Below are positions 24,515 to 32,413 of a stretch of 36,889 nt of DNA, piece by piece. A program made the translations under genes and the position numbers. Below the pieces are notes generated by a model, which had not been told where the DNA came from, ran no database searches, and saw only the letters and a list, made by a program, of their open reading frames with translations. This stretch comes from Pseudarthrobacter albicanus. Lineage in GTDB: Bacteria; Actinomycetota; Actinomycetes; Actinomycetales; Micrococcaceae. Each line of letters starts with the position of its first letter. Position 1 is the stretch's first letter. The stretch covers positions 1 to 36,889 of the forward strand of contig NZ_JAGPOT010000076.1 in NCBI RefSeq assembly GCF_018224015.1, in the 5' to 3' direction.

Positions 24515-24601
24515 TCTTGCGCTGCAGGCTGGTTCCTAACATCAACCACCGCCGGCAGGGAATATCCCTGAGCCGCGGACCGTGGGCTTGGGAGGATCGC
24601 C

Positions 24602-25816
24602 GTGCAGCCTATGCGAATAGTGCTTTACTCACATGATTCAGTGGGTCTGGGGCATGTGCGCCGTAATCTGGCCCTGGCCCACGCCCTGAAGAATCAACTT
24701 CCGGGACTCACCGGCCGTCCTGTTACAGGCATCCTCATCACCGGCACTGCACTGGCGCCCGCGTTCCAGGCGCCGGAAGGCTGGGACTGGGTCCTGCTTC
24801 CCGGGGTGGAGAAAAGCCCGGATGGCTACCGGCCCCGGAACCTGGGCCTGCCCATGCACGACCTGGTGTCCATGCGGGCCCGGCTGCTGCAGGCCGTGAT
24901 CGCCGGCTTCGGCCCCCATCTGGTGATCGTGGACCGCCACGCCACCGGGGTGCACCGCGAACTGGAACCGGCCCTGCGGCGTGCCCGCACGGCCGGCCCG
25001 GTGCGGGTGGTGCTGGGGCTCCGCGAAGTCCTGGACTCCCCCGAGGCGGCCTTCGCTGAATGGGCCCGTTGTGGCGGCCCCGGGCTGGTCAAGGCCTTGT
25101 TTGATGAGATCTGGGTTTACGGAGACCCTGCCGTCCACGACCCCGTGGCGGCCGGCGAGATACCGTTCTCCCTGCGGAAGCTGATCCGGTATACCGGCTA
25201 CCTCGCCGCCGGGCGCCCTTCGGTTTCCGGGACGAGCTGCATGCCCGGCCCGTACTGCATGACGACGGTGGGGGGCGGTTCGGACGGCCATGCCCTGGCC
25301 AGCGTCGCCGTCGCCACTGCCCTGCCACCCGGGCTGGGACACCTGATCGTGGCCGGCCCGCAGATGCCCGCCGAGCAGCTGAACGATCTCCGCCGCCAGG
25401 CTGGACCCGGCGTGAAAGTCGTCCCCGCGGTGGATGACATCGTTTTCCACCTCCGGCACGCGGCCGCCGTCGTCTCCATGGGCGGCTACAACACAGTGTG
25501 CGAGATCATGAGCACCAATGTCCCCGCCCTGATCGTGCCCCGCACCCAGGCGCGCGCCGAGCAGCGCATCCGGGCCACGTCCCTGGCCAATGCCGGGTAT
25601 CTGGAACAACATGAAATCGGCACCCTGACCCCCGATATCCTCGCCGGCTGGCTCGCGGCGAGGCTCGGCACCACGGTGGATCGCCGTCGGGCGGTCCTGG
25701 ACGGGCTGATCCGCGTCCCGCAACTGGCGGCCGAGTTGCTCCAGCCACTCTTCCATGCGGATGAAAGCGAAACGGCAATCAATCCGACGGAGAGTGCCGG
25801 CCGTGTCGCCGTCTGA
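24602..25816 (+). CDS. MurG/GT28-like predicted glycosyltransferase (COG4671-like)
   Basis: The 404-residue cytosolic protein has a GT-B fold. The N-terminal domain opens MRIVLYSHDSVGLGHVRRNL, whose GLGH motif is the acceptor-side glycine loop of MurG-like enzymes. The C-terminal domain holds VSMGGYNTVCEIM and ALIVPRTQARAEQRIRA, the nucleotide-sugar site. It resembles the uncharacterised COG4671 group. GTG 24602 has GGGAGG six bases ahead and is preferred to the ATG at 24611. First gene of the seven-gene operon; its end overlaps the next gene. Donor and acceptor are unknown. It presumably adds the first or a special sugar to the product exported by the ABC protein of the operon. Confidence 0.85.
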   Translation: MQPMRIVLYSHDSVGLGHVRRNLALAHALKNQLPGLTGRPVTGILITGTALAPAFQAPEGWDWVLLPGVEKSPDGYRPRNLGLPMHDLVSMRARLLQAVIAGFGPHLVIVDRHATGVHRELEPALRRARTAGPVRVVLGLREVLDSPEAAFAEWARCGGPGLVKALFDEIWVYGDPAVHDPVAAGEIPFSLRKLIRYTGYLAAGRPSVSGTSCMPGPYCMTTVGGGSDGHALASVAVATALPPGLGHLIVAGPQMPAEQLNDLRRQAGPGVKVVPAVDDIVFHLRHAAAVVSMGGYNTVCEIMSTNVPALIVPRTQARAEQRIRATSLANAGYLEQHEIGTLTPDILAGWLAARLGTTVDRRRAVLDGLIRVPQLAAELLQPLFHADESETAINPTESAGRVAV

Positions 25817-27023
25817 ACCGGGGACTGCGTACGTCCTCAAGATGTATCCGCGCTTCTCCGAGACGTTTATCGTGTCGGAGATCCTGGCCCGGGAAGCAGC
25901 GGGAGACAGGATCGAGATCTTCTCCCTCCTGCCGCCCAACGACCCGAGGTTCCACGCCGATCTCGCGCGGGTCCAGGCACCGGTGACCTACATTGACCGG
26001 CCGCTGAAGACAGTTGACCTGTGGGAAAGCTTCAATGCGGCCGGTGCGGCCGGGCTCACGGGCGCCCTGGCCCGGAATTTCGCCGAACTCGCCGCCGCCG
26101 CGCCGGACGACGCCGTCCGGGCCATCAACCTGGCCGTTGCCCTGCAGCACCGCAATATCCGGCACATGCACGTCCACTTCGCGTCGGGCGCCACCAGCGT
26201 AGCGCGGCTGGCCTCGGCCATCACGGGCATCCCGTATTCCTTCACGGCCCACGCCGTCGACATCTTCCATGAATCGGTCAGCAGCGAAGACCTCCGGATC
26301 AAGCTCGAACAGGCCCACCACGCCGTGACGATCAGCCACTTCAACCTGCGATACCTGCGCCGCCGCTTCCCGGCCTCCACTTCCAGGCTCCATCTGGTGC
26401 GCAACGGCCTGGAACTGGGACGCTTCCCCTACCGCGATCCGCGCCCCCTCGGAACCACGGTGCGGATCTCCGCCGTGGGCCGGCTGGTGGAAAAGAAGGG
26501 GTTCCAGCATCTGCTGCCCGCAGCCGCCGAACTCCTTGACCAGGGCTTCAGCCTGGACATGCGCATCGCCGGAACCGGCGTGCTGGCCGAGGAACTGGCG
26601 TCCGGCATCGAACGGCTCCGGCTGGGCGACCACGTCCGGCTGATCGGCCCCCAGACCCAGGACCAGGTCCACGAACTCCTCAGTTCCTCCGACATCTTCG
26701 TTGCCCCCTGTGTCATCGGCGCCGACGGAAACGCGGACGGCATGCCCACCGTCCTGCTGGAGGCCATGGCCACCGGTGTTCCGTGCATCAGCACCGCGGT
26801 CACCGGGATCCCGGAGGTGGTCCGGAACGGATCCACCGGACTCCTGGCCCGGCCCGGAAATCCCCGCGCCCTCGCCCGGGCCATTCAGGCGATGAGCGCC
26901 CCAGGCGCCGACCGGGTGACGCTGGCCCGGAATGCCCGGGCCCTGATCGAGGACCAGTTCGATGTCCGCCGCCAGGCCGAAGCCCTGAGATCCCTCTGCC
27001 TCGCGGAAAGGAAGGCCGCATGA
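25803..27023 (+). CDS. Family 4 glycosyltransferase (first of two)
   Basis: About 406 residues, GT-B fold of family GT4. The N-terminal half contains MYPRFSETFIVSEI, the acceptor-site HVHFASGATSVARL and SFTAHAVDIFHE. The C-terminal half has AVGRLVEKKGFQHLLPA and GADGNADGMPTVLLEAMATG, the EX7E-type donor site with the final catalytic glutamate region. The start is uncertain: GTG 25803 has GGAGAG upstream and gives a 14-base overlap with the previous gene, while ATGs at 25755 and 25761 lie deeper in that gene without a good binding site. Retaining transfer from a nucleotide sugar is the family activity; specificity cannot be read. Confidence 0.88.
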   Translation: MSPSEPGTAYVLKMYPRFSETFIVSEILAREAAGDRIEIFSLLPPNDPRFHADLARVQAPVTYIDRPLKTVDLWESFNAAGAAGLTGALARNFAELAAAAPDDAVRAINLAVALQHRNIRHMHVHFASGATSVARLASAITGIPYSFTAHAVDIFHESVSSEDLRIKLEQAHHAVTISHFNLRYLRRRFPASTSRLHLVRNGLELGRFPYRDPRPLGTTVRISAVGRLVEKKGFQHLLPAAAELLDQGFSLDMRIAGTGVLAEELASGIERLRLGDHVRLIGPQTQDQVHELLSSSDIFVAPCVIGADGNADGMPTVLLEAMATGVPCISTAVTGIPEVVRNGSTGLLARPGNPRALARAIQAMSAPGADRVTLARNARALIEDQFDVRRQAEALRSLCLAERKAA

Positions 27024-28195
27024 TGCGCGTGGCCTATCTCTGCGCCGACCCCGGGGTGCCCGTCTTCGGCACCAAGGGTTCCTCGGTGCATGTCCAGGAA
27101 ATCGTCCGGGCGTGGCAGGGAGCCGGCGCCACCGTCACGGTCTACTGCACCCGACGGGGAACCGACTGCCCCGCCGACCTCGCCGGCCTCGACGTCGTCG
27201 AAATCCGGCCGGGAGGCGCCCCCGGACCGGACCGTGAGCGGGCGGTCGAAGACGCTGCGCTCGCCCTCGCCGACGAGGTCCTCCGCCACGGCTGCGGCCT
27301 GATCTACGAACGCTATTCGCTGTTCAGCCCGGCACTCTCGGTGGTTGCCAGCATCCTCAACGTCCCGGCGGTGCTCGAAGTCAACGCCCCGCTCATCGAA
27401 GAACAACAGCGGTACCGCCAGCTGCTGGACGTGAAGAAGGCCGAAACGATCCTGCGGCGCAACGCCCGGACGGCCGACGTCGTCGCCTGCGTCTCGCAGC
27501 CGGTGGTCCGGTGGGTCCGGGACCGGGCGCCCACGGCCAGGACGGTGCTGGCACCGAACGGCGTCAACGTCGAACGCATCACTGCCCGCCGCCCCGGACG
27601 GCGCAACCCCGATCACCTCACGGTGGCCTTCGTTGGAACTCTGAAGCCCTGGCACGGGGTCCCGGCCCTGCTGTACGCGGTTGCCCTGGCCAATGCGCAA
27701 ACGGCCGAAAAGGATCAGCGCTGGAGCGTCAAGATCATCGGCGACGGGCCGGGCCGGGCCGACCTCGAACACCTCGCCGCGAAGCTTGGCGTCGAAACAG
27801 ACTTCGCCGGCGCGGTGCCGCCCGCAGCCGTACCGGGCCTCCTGCAGGAGTGCGACGCCGCCGCCGCCCCCTATCCCCCCGAAGCGGATGGCGAGGACGA
27901 CTACTTTTCCCCGCTGAAGGTGTACGAGTACATGGCCGCCGCGATGCCGATCATCGCGAGCGCCGAGGGCCAGATCCCGTCCATCGTGGATGACGGGCGC
28001 ACCGGGATCCTGGTGCCGCCCGGGGAACTGAAATCCCTCGCCGCCGCCCTCACCAGCCTTGCGGAGGATCCCGCGCTGCGGGAACGGCTCGGGGCAGAGG
28101 CCCGCCACGACGCCGTCGAGCGGTTCAGCTGGGACGGCGTCCTCGGCCGGATCATTGCGGCGTTGCCACCCGGACGGAAGGTGGCCCTGCAATGA
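27020..28195 (+). CDS. Family 4 glycosyltransferase (second of two)
   Basis: This 391-residue GT4 enzyme begins MMRVAYLCADPGVPVFGTKG and continues SSVHVQEIVRAW, the usual glycine-rich acceptor loop. Residues about 200-220 give the linker with LTVAFVGTLKPWHGVPALL. The donor site includes ADGEDDYFSPLKVYEYMAAA, where a Ser-Pro-Leu-Lys-x-x-Glu-Tyr pattern replaces the common ExFGxxxxEAMA. The ATG at 27020 overlaps the TGA of the previous gene (ATGA), and GGAAAGGAAGG precedes it. It is not a close copy of the first GT4, so it probably adds a different residue to the same product. Confidence 0.9.
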   Translation: MMRVAYLCADPGVPVFGTKGSSVHVQEIVRAWQGAGATVTVYCTRRGTDCPADLAGLDVVEIRPGGAPGPDRERAVEDAALALADEVLRHGCGLIYERYSLFSPALSVVASILNVPAVLEVNAPLIEEQQRYRQLLDVKKAETILRRNARTADVVACVSQPVVRWVRDRAPTARTVLAPNGVNVERITARRPGRRNPDHLTVAFVGTLKPWHGVPALLYAVALANAQTAEKDQRWSVKIIGDGPGRADLEHLAAKLGVETDFAGAVPPAAVPGLLQECDAAAAPYPPEADGEDDYFSPLKVYEYMAAAMPIIASAEGQIPSIVDDGRTGILVPPGELKSLAAALTSLAEDPALRERLGAEARHDAVERFSWDGVLGRIIAALPPGRKVALQ

Positions 28196-30048
28196 CCGCC
28201 CATCGCAGGCATCACAGCAGTAAGCCCGAATCCGGGCTGCGCCGGACCCTCCGGTGCGTCAGCCCGCACCTGCGCCGGCACCGGCTTCGGATGGCCGTCG
28301 GTTTCGCGGCCCTTGCCGCGGACGTCCTGTTCCGCCTGTTGGAGCCGTGGCCCGTGAAAATAGTGATCGACGCCGTTTCACGCTCGCTGGGCGCGACGAT
28401 GAAAAGGCCCGGGCCAAGCATGGATGCCAGCCTGGAGACGCTGCTGCTGTGCGGCGGCGCGATCGTCGCCCTCAGCATCCTGCGTGCCATTGCCAACTAT
28501 TGGTCCGCCATCTCCTTCGCCCTCGTCGGATCAAGAGTCGCCGCCGACCTCCGGGCCCGCACGTTCCGCCACGTACAAAGCCTGTCCATGCGGCACCACA
28601 CGCGGGCCTCCTCTGGAGACACGGTCCAGCGGCTCGTGAGTGACGTCTCACGCCTGCAGGACGTCGCCGTCACCGCCGGCCTCCCCATGCTGGGCAACGC
28701 TGTCACACTCCTGGCCATGACCGTCATCATGCTGTGGCTTGACCCGATGCTGGCACTCGTGGTCTTCCTGGCAGCCGGCGTATTCGCCGTCCTGTCGCGT
28801 CGAAGTTCAGGATCGATCACGACGGCGGCCGGCAAGTCACGCAAGGGTGAAAGCGCGCTGGCCACCACTGCGTCCCAGACCCTTAGCGCCATGCGTGAAG
28901 TCCAGGCCTACGGGCTTGAGGAAACCATCAGCTCCAACTTCCGGAAAAGCAACACGGCGACGCTCGGGACGGGAGTAGTCGCACTCCGGCTCGCCGCCAG
29001 CCTTGAGCGGCGCACCGATGTGCTGATCGGCGTCGCCACGGCCGTCGTCCTGGCCGGAGGGGGCTGGCGCGTGCTGGACCACTCGATCACCCCGGGGGAC
29101 CTCATCGTTTTCCTTACCTACCTGAAAACCGGGATGAAGCCGCTGAAGGATCTGGCCAAGCAAACCAGCCGGATCGCCCAGGCCACGGCTTCGGGGGAGC
29201 GCGTGGCGGACCTGCTCGAGGCCCAGACCGACCTGCCCGAAGCTCCCAACGCCCGTGCCCTGGAAAGCCGAAACCCCGACATCGCGTTCGAGAACGTCTT
29301 CGCCGGGCACGGCGAGGGGACCACAGTGCTGCACGGGATCAACCTCCGCATCCCGGCCGGGGAGCACCTGGCCATCCTCGGTCCGTCCGGTGCGGGAAAA
29401 TCGACCCTGGCGAGCCTTGTCCTGCGCATGATCGATCCCACCTCCGGCACTGTCCGGGTGGGAGGCGAGGACCTGAAGGAGCTCCGGATCGCATCAGTGC
29501 GCTCTCACGTCTCCATCCTGCTTCAGGACTCCGTTCTGTTCGGAAACACCGTGCGGGAGAACATCAGGTTCGGCCGCCTCGACGCCTCCGATCAGGACAT
29601 CGAACATGCCGGTGCACTGGCGCAGGCCGACGACTTTATCCGCGCCCTTCCCAGTGGCTATGACACGGTCCTGGGGGAAGCAGCCAAGGATCTCTCCGGC
29701 GGGCAACGGCAACGGATCGCGATCGCCCGCGCCGTTCTCCGGCAGGCGCCGATCGTCATCCTGGACGAGGCGACGGCAGGGCTGGACCCCGCTTCGCGCG
29801 AATCGATCCTGGATGCCCTCGAGGTCCTGACCCGGGGCAAGACCTCGATCACCATCACCCACGACGCCTTTGCAGCACGCCTGTGCGACAGGGTCATCTG
29901 GCTCGAGGACGGCCGCATCATCGAGGAGGGGCGCCCCGCCGAGCTGCTGCAGGATCCCGACAGCCGGTTCAGCAGGTGGATGGGGGAAACGCCCACCCCG
30001 CGCCCCGAACAGGATGTGGCCGGGCTGGAAGTGCAGGTGCCGACATGA
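28192..30048 (+). CDS. ABC exporter (half-transporter, MsbA-like)
   Basis: This 618-residue protein has six membrane segments (about 35-330) and a C-terminal ATPase. All catalytic motifs are canonical: Walker A GPSGAGKST (397-405), LSGGQ (501-505), Walker B IVILDEATAGLD with Glu526, and switch His557 in TITHDAF. It therefore should work as a homodimer, unlike the asymmetric pair at 1911-5695. The ATG at 28192 overlaps the preceding stop (ATGA). Being inside an operon of glycosyltransferases and kinases, it most likely exports or flips the glycosylated product; half-transporters of this class move lipid-linked or amphipathic substrates. The direction is inferred from family; the cargo is unknown. 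Confidence 0.93.
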   Translation: MTAHRRHHSSKPESGLRRTLRCVSPHLRRHRLRMAVGFAALAADVLFRLLEPWPVKIVIDAVSRSLGATMKRPGPSMDASLETLLLCGGAIVALSILRAIANYWSAISFALVGSRVAADLRARTFRHVQSLSMRHHTRASSGDTVQRLVSDVSRLQDVAVTAGLPMLGNAVTLLAMTVIMLWLDPMLALVVFLAAGVFAVLSRRSSGSITTAAGKSRKGESALATTASQTLSAMREVQAYGLEETISSNFRKSNTATLGTGVVALRLAASLERRTDVLIGVATAVVLAGGGWRVLDHSITPGDLIVFLTYLKTGMKPLKDLAKQTSRIAQATASGERVADLLEAQTDLPEAPNARALESRNPDIAFENVFAGHGEGTTVLHGINLRIPAGEHLAILGPSGAGKSTLASLVLRMIDPTSGTVRVGGEDLKELRIASVRSHVSILLQDSVLFGNTVRENIRFGRLDASDQDIEHAGALAQADDFIRALPSGYDTVLGEAAKDLSGGQRQRIAIARAVLRQAPIVILDEATAGLDPASRESILDALEVLTRGKTSITITHDAFAARLCDRVIWLEDGRIIEEGRPAELLQDPDSRFSRWMGETPTPRPEQDVAGLEVQVPT

Positions 30049-31307
30049 ACGCGCTGAGGACCGCATTGCGTGACGCCGAGCTCTCGCTTGCACGCCGCGA
30101 CGAATCCCTTCCGTGCCTTGCCGTAGTGCTCGACGACGGCCGCCTCTCCGAAGTCATGGGCGAACCGGTCCGCATCACCCGGGTCCGGTACAAGCCCGGC
30201 ACATCAGCCCTGGTTGCCTTCCGCCGTACCCGCGACGGCAAGGAGGAGTACGGTTGGGCCCTCACTACGGCCGGCAACGTTAAATTGGACGGACGCGCCC
30301 AGAAGTCGGCGCGACAGGGTGGGGGCGTGCTTCTGATCCGCCCTGCCCTGCGTCACACGGATGCGATCATCGCCGTAGGCGGTATCGAGGACGACTGGGC
30401 CTTGTGCAAGAACCTGCGCTGGCTCGAAGACCGCGGACTGGAACGCCTCGGCGCCGTGGAACGCCCCGGACCAGGCCTCCTCAGCGGCACCGCCAAGGTG
30501 CTGCGCTACAAGCCCGAGCGGCGGCTGGTCCTGCTGGAGCAAAGTCCGGATGCGTCGATCGTGGTCAAGACCGTGGCGCTGCCCGCCCCAGAGAACGTGG
30601 ACCGGTTCCACCAGCGTCTGCAGCAGCATGGAGTTCCCGTACTTCCCATGCTCGGCGATGCCGATTGCTTCGGTCACGGAACGAGCGCCAGCCCCGCGTG
30701 GGGCGACCAGGACCTGGCGGCCAGCGACGACCCTGAGGGTGCCCGCCGGGCCGGGGAATCCCTCGCCCGGCTCCATAGCATTCCGGCAGAAGCGGACTCC
30801 GGCCCGGCCCCTGGGCAAGAAGCCCTCGTGGAGCGGCAATTGGCGGTAACCTGCGCCATGGTCACGGCACTCGTTCCCGCGCTGGAAGTGCCTGCGGCAA
30901 ACGTGGCAGCCCGGATCCGCCGTCGGCTCGAAGAAGTCACGGACGGCGGGACCGCCGTCGTGGTCCACGGGGACTTCTCCGCTGACCAAGTGCTGGTCAG
31001 CGGATCGGAGGTCCGCCTGATCGACTTCGACCGCGCCCGCGCCGGAGCCCCGGAGTCCGATCTGGGCTCCTTCGCCGCCGTTGAGGAAATGAGCCAGTGG
31101 AGGGGGACCTCCGCGGGCCAGCAACGCACCGCAGACCTCATCGATGGCTACGTCCTGGCCGGTGGCCGGTTCACGCCGGCAGCGACGGATGCCTGGGCGG
31201 CGCTCCGGCTATTCGCCGGCAGCGTTGACCCGTTCAGGGACCGGACCCCGGACTGGGCCGCCGACATGTCCCGGCACATCGACCGGGCCTGCGAGCTGGT
31301 CCCATGA
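30045..31307 (+). CDS. APH-fold kinase 1 (phosphotransferase family)
   Basis: A 420-residue cytosolic kinase-like protein of the aminoglycoside phosphotransferase/choline kinase fold. The catalytic loop reads VVHGDFSADQVLV (Asp310) and the metal-binding motif LIDFDRA (Asp327). The Mg-binding Asn of APH enzymes (HGDxxxxN) is Gln315 here. The N-terminal half carries two RYKP motifs (residues 48-51 and 154-157), about 105 residues apart, as if the N-lobe were repeated. ATGA overlap with the exporter gene. It is longer than and only distantly related to the two following kinases. Likely phosphorylates a sugar or sugar-linked hydroxyl group; antibiotic resistance is an alternative, but three such genes after glycosyltransferases argue against it. 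Confidence 0.82.
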   Translation: MNALRTALRDAELSLARRDESLPCLAVVLDDGRLSEVMGEPVRITRVRYKPGTSALVAFRRTRDGKEEYGWALTTAGNVKLDGRAQKSARQGGGVLLIRPALRHTDAIIAVGGIEDDWALCKNLRWLEDRGLERLGAVERPGPGLLSGTAKVLRYKPERRLVLLEQSPDASIVVKTVALPAPENVDRFHQRLQQHGVPVLPMLGDADCFGHGTSASPAWGDQDLAASDDPEGARRAGESLARLHSIPAEADSGPAPGQEALVERQLAVTCAMVTALVPALEVPAANVAARIRRRLEEVTDGGTAVVVHGDFSADQVLVSGSEVRLIDFDRARAGAPESDLGSFAAVEEMSQWRGTSAGQQRTADLIDGYVLAGGRFTPAATDAWAALRLFAGSVDPFRDRTPDWAADMSRHIDRACELVP

Positions 31308-32413
31308 GCTGGCTCCCGCCGGTCCCGAAGTCCGCCGTGGACAATTCCGGCCGAACCTGGCAAGTCCGCCGGGCATGGCCCGATAAGACTCCCGGAGAGT
31401 ACAAACTGGAGGTCCTGACGCCCGGACGGACGGGCGTCAGGGCAGCCTATCTCCGGTCCGGGCACTTTGAGTTGGTGCCCCGGGACGATCCCGGACTGCC
31501 GGCCCTGCGGGCGGAAGCGCGGAACGGGGAAATAGTTGCCCATCGGCCCCACGCACGCGCCGTCATCCGGGCGGAGGACTGCTACATCAAGATCTTCCGG
31601 CCGGGCGAGGCGATCGTGCCCGCCGAACGTTGCGCACAAACGGACCTCCTCTTGGGCGCCGGCACCTTCACAGCGCCCAGGGTCATTCGGAGCTCCGCGG
31701 ACGTCATCGTTTTCAGTTCCGTCCCAGGACGGACCCTGGGCGAGCTGGGGCAGGACCACCTGACAATCAGTGATGAATCGTTCGCCCGACTGTGGGAGAA
31801 ATGGTCGCACGCCTGGACCGCCCAAGTGGGCGGCCGGTACGACACCGCCAGGCGCAGCGCTCTTGCCACCCTGCCGCTCCACTCTCCGGACGTTGAAGTA
31901 ACGGATTTGTGGCGGTGGGTGAACCGTTGGTTGCGCCACTATGGAAACGTCCCCGAAGCGTCGTCGCAACGCGATGCTTTGTGTGCCAGGGCAGAAGACG
32001 TGACGCAGAACCTGCTCCGGACGGCACCCGATCCGCTGGTTTGGGCCCACGGCGACCTCCACGACAAACAAATCATCGCCGTCGACGGCACATCCGCGCT
32101 CGGATTGCTGGACTTCGACGACACCGCCCGGGCCGAGGCCGCTCTCGATCTGGCCAATCTGGATGTCCATCTGGAGTTTCTCGTACGCCAAAACCGCATG
32201 ACGCCGGCACGATACTTAACGGCCCACACACAGGTAATGGCCGCCGCTGACGAACTGCATGTCAGTCCGGGCCGGCTCCACGCCTATTCCGATGCCGCCT
32301 GGTTACGTCTGGCATGTTCTCCGCTCCCCGGACGCTTGTCCGTGGCCCTCGCCACTCTCGACGAACGTGCCACGCATCCGCCTGCCCGCCGGGCCCGGGA
32401 GCTGATGGCATGA
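31304..32413 (+). CDS. APH-fold kinase 2 (tandem paralogue of kinase 3)
   Basis: This 369-residue protein has an N-terminal domain (about 1-75) followed by an APH-like kinase core. A probable ATP-site lysine lies in YIKIFRP (Lys96). The catalytic loop is WAHGDLHDKQII (His249, Asp251) and the DFG-like motif is GLLDFDD (Asp270). As in its neighbours, Gln (256) replaces the Asn of classical APH enzymes, giving HGDLHxxQ as in maltokinases. It aligns with the next protein from end to end, including the start MSWxPPVP, VRRAWP, GVRAA and the invariant HGDLHDKQ, so the two arose by tandem duplication. ATGA overlaps join it to both neighbours. Substrate unknown; carbohydrate kinase is the best inference. 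Confidence 0.83.
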   Translation: MSWLPPVPKSAVDNSGRTWQVRRAWPDKTPGEYKLEVLTPGRTGVRAAYLRSGHFELVPRDDPGLPALRAEARNGEIVAHRPHARAVIRAEDCYIKIFRPGEAIVPAERCAQTDLLLGAGTFTAPRVIRSSADVIVFSSVPGRTLGELGQDHLTISDESFARLWEKWSHAWTAQVGGRYDTARRSALATLPLHSPDVEVTDLWRWVNRWLRHYGNVPEASSQRDALCARAEDVTQNLLRTAPDPLVWAHGDLHDKQIIAVDGTSALGLLDFDDTARAEAALDLANLDVHLEFLVRQNRMTPARYLTAHTQVMAAADELHVSPGRLHAYSDAAWLRLACSPLPGRLSVALATLDERATHPPARRARELMA

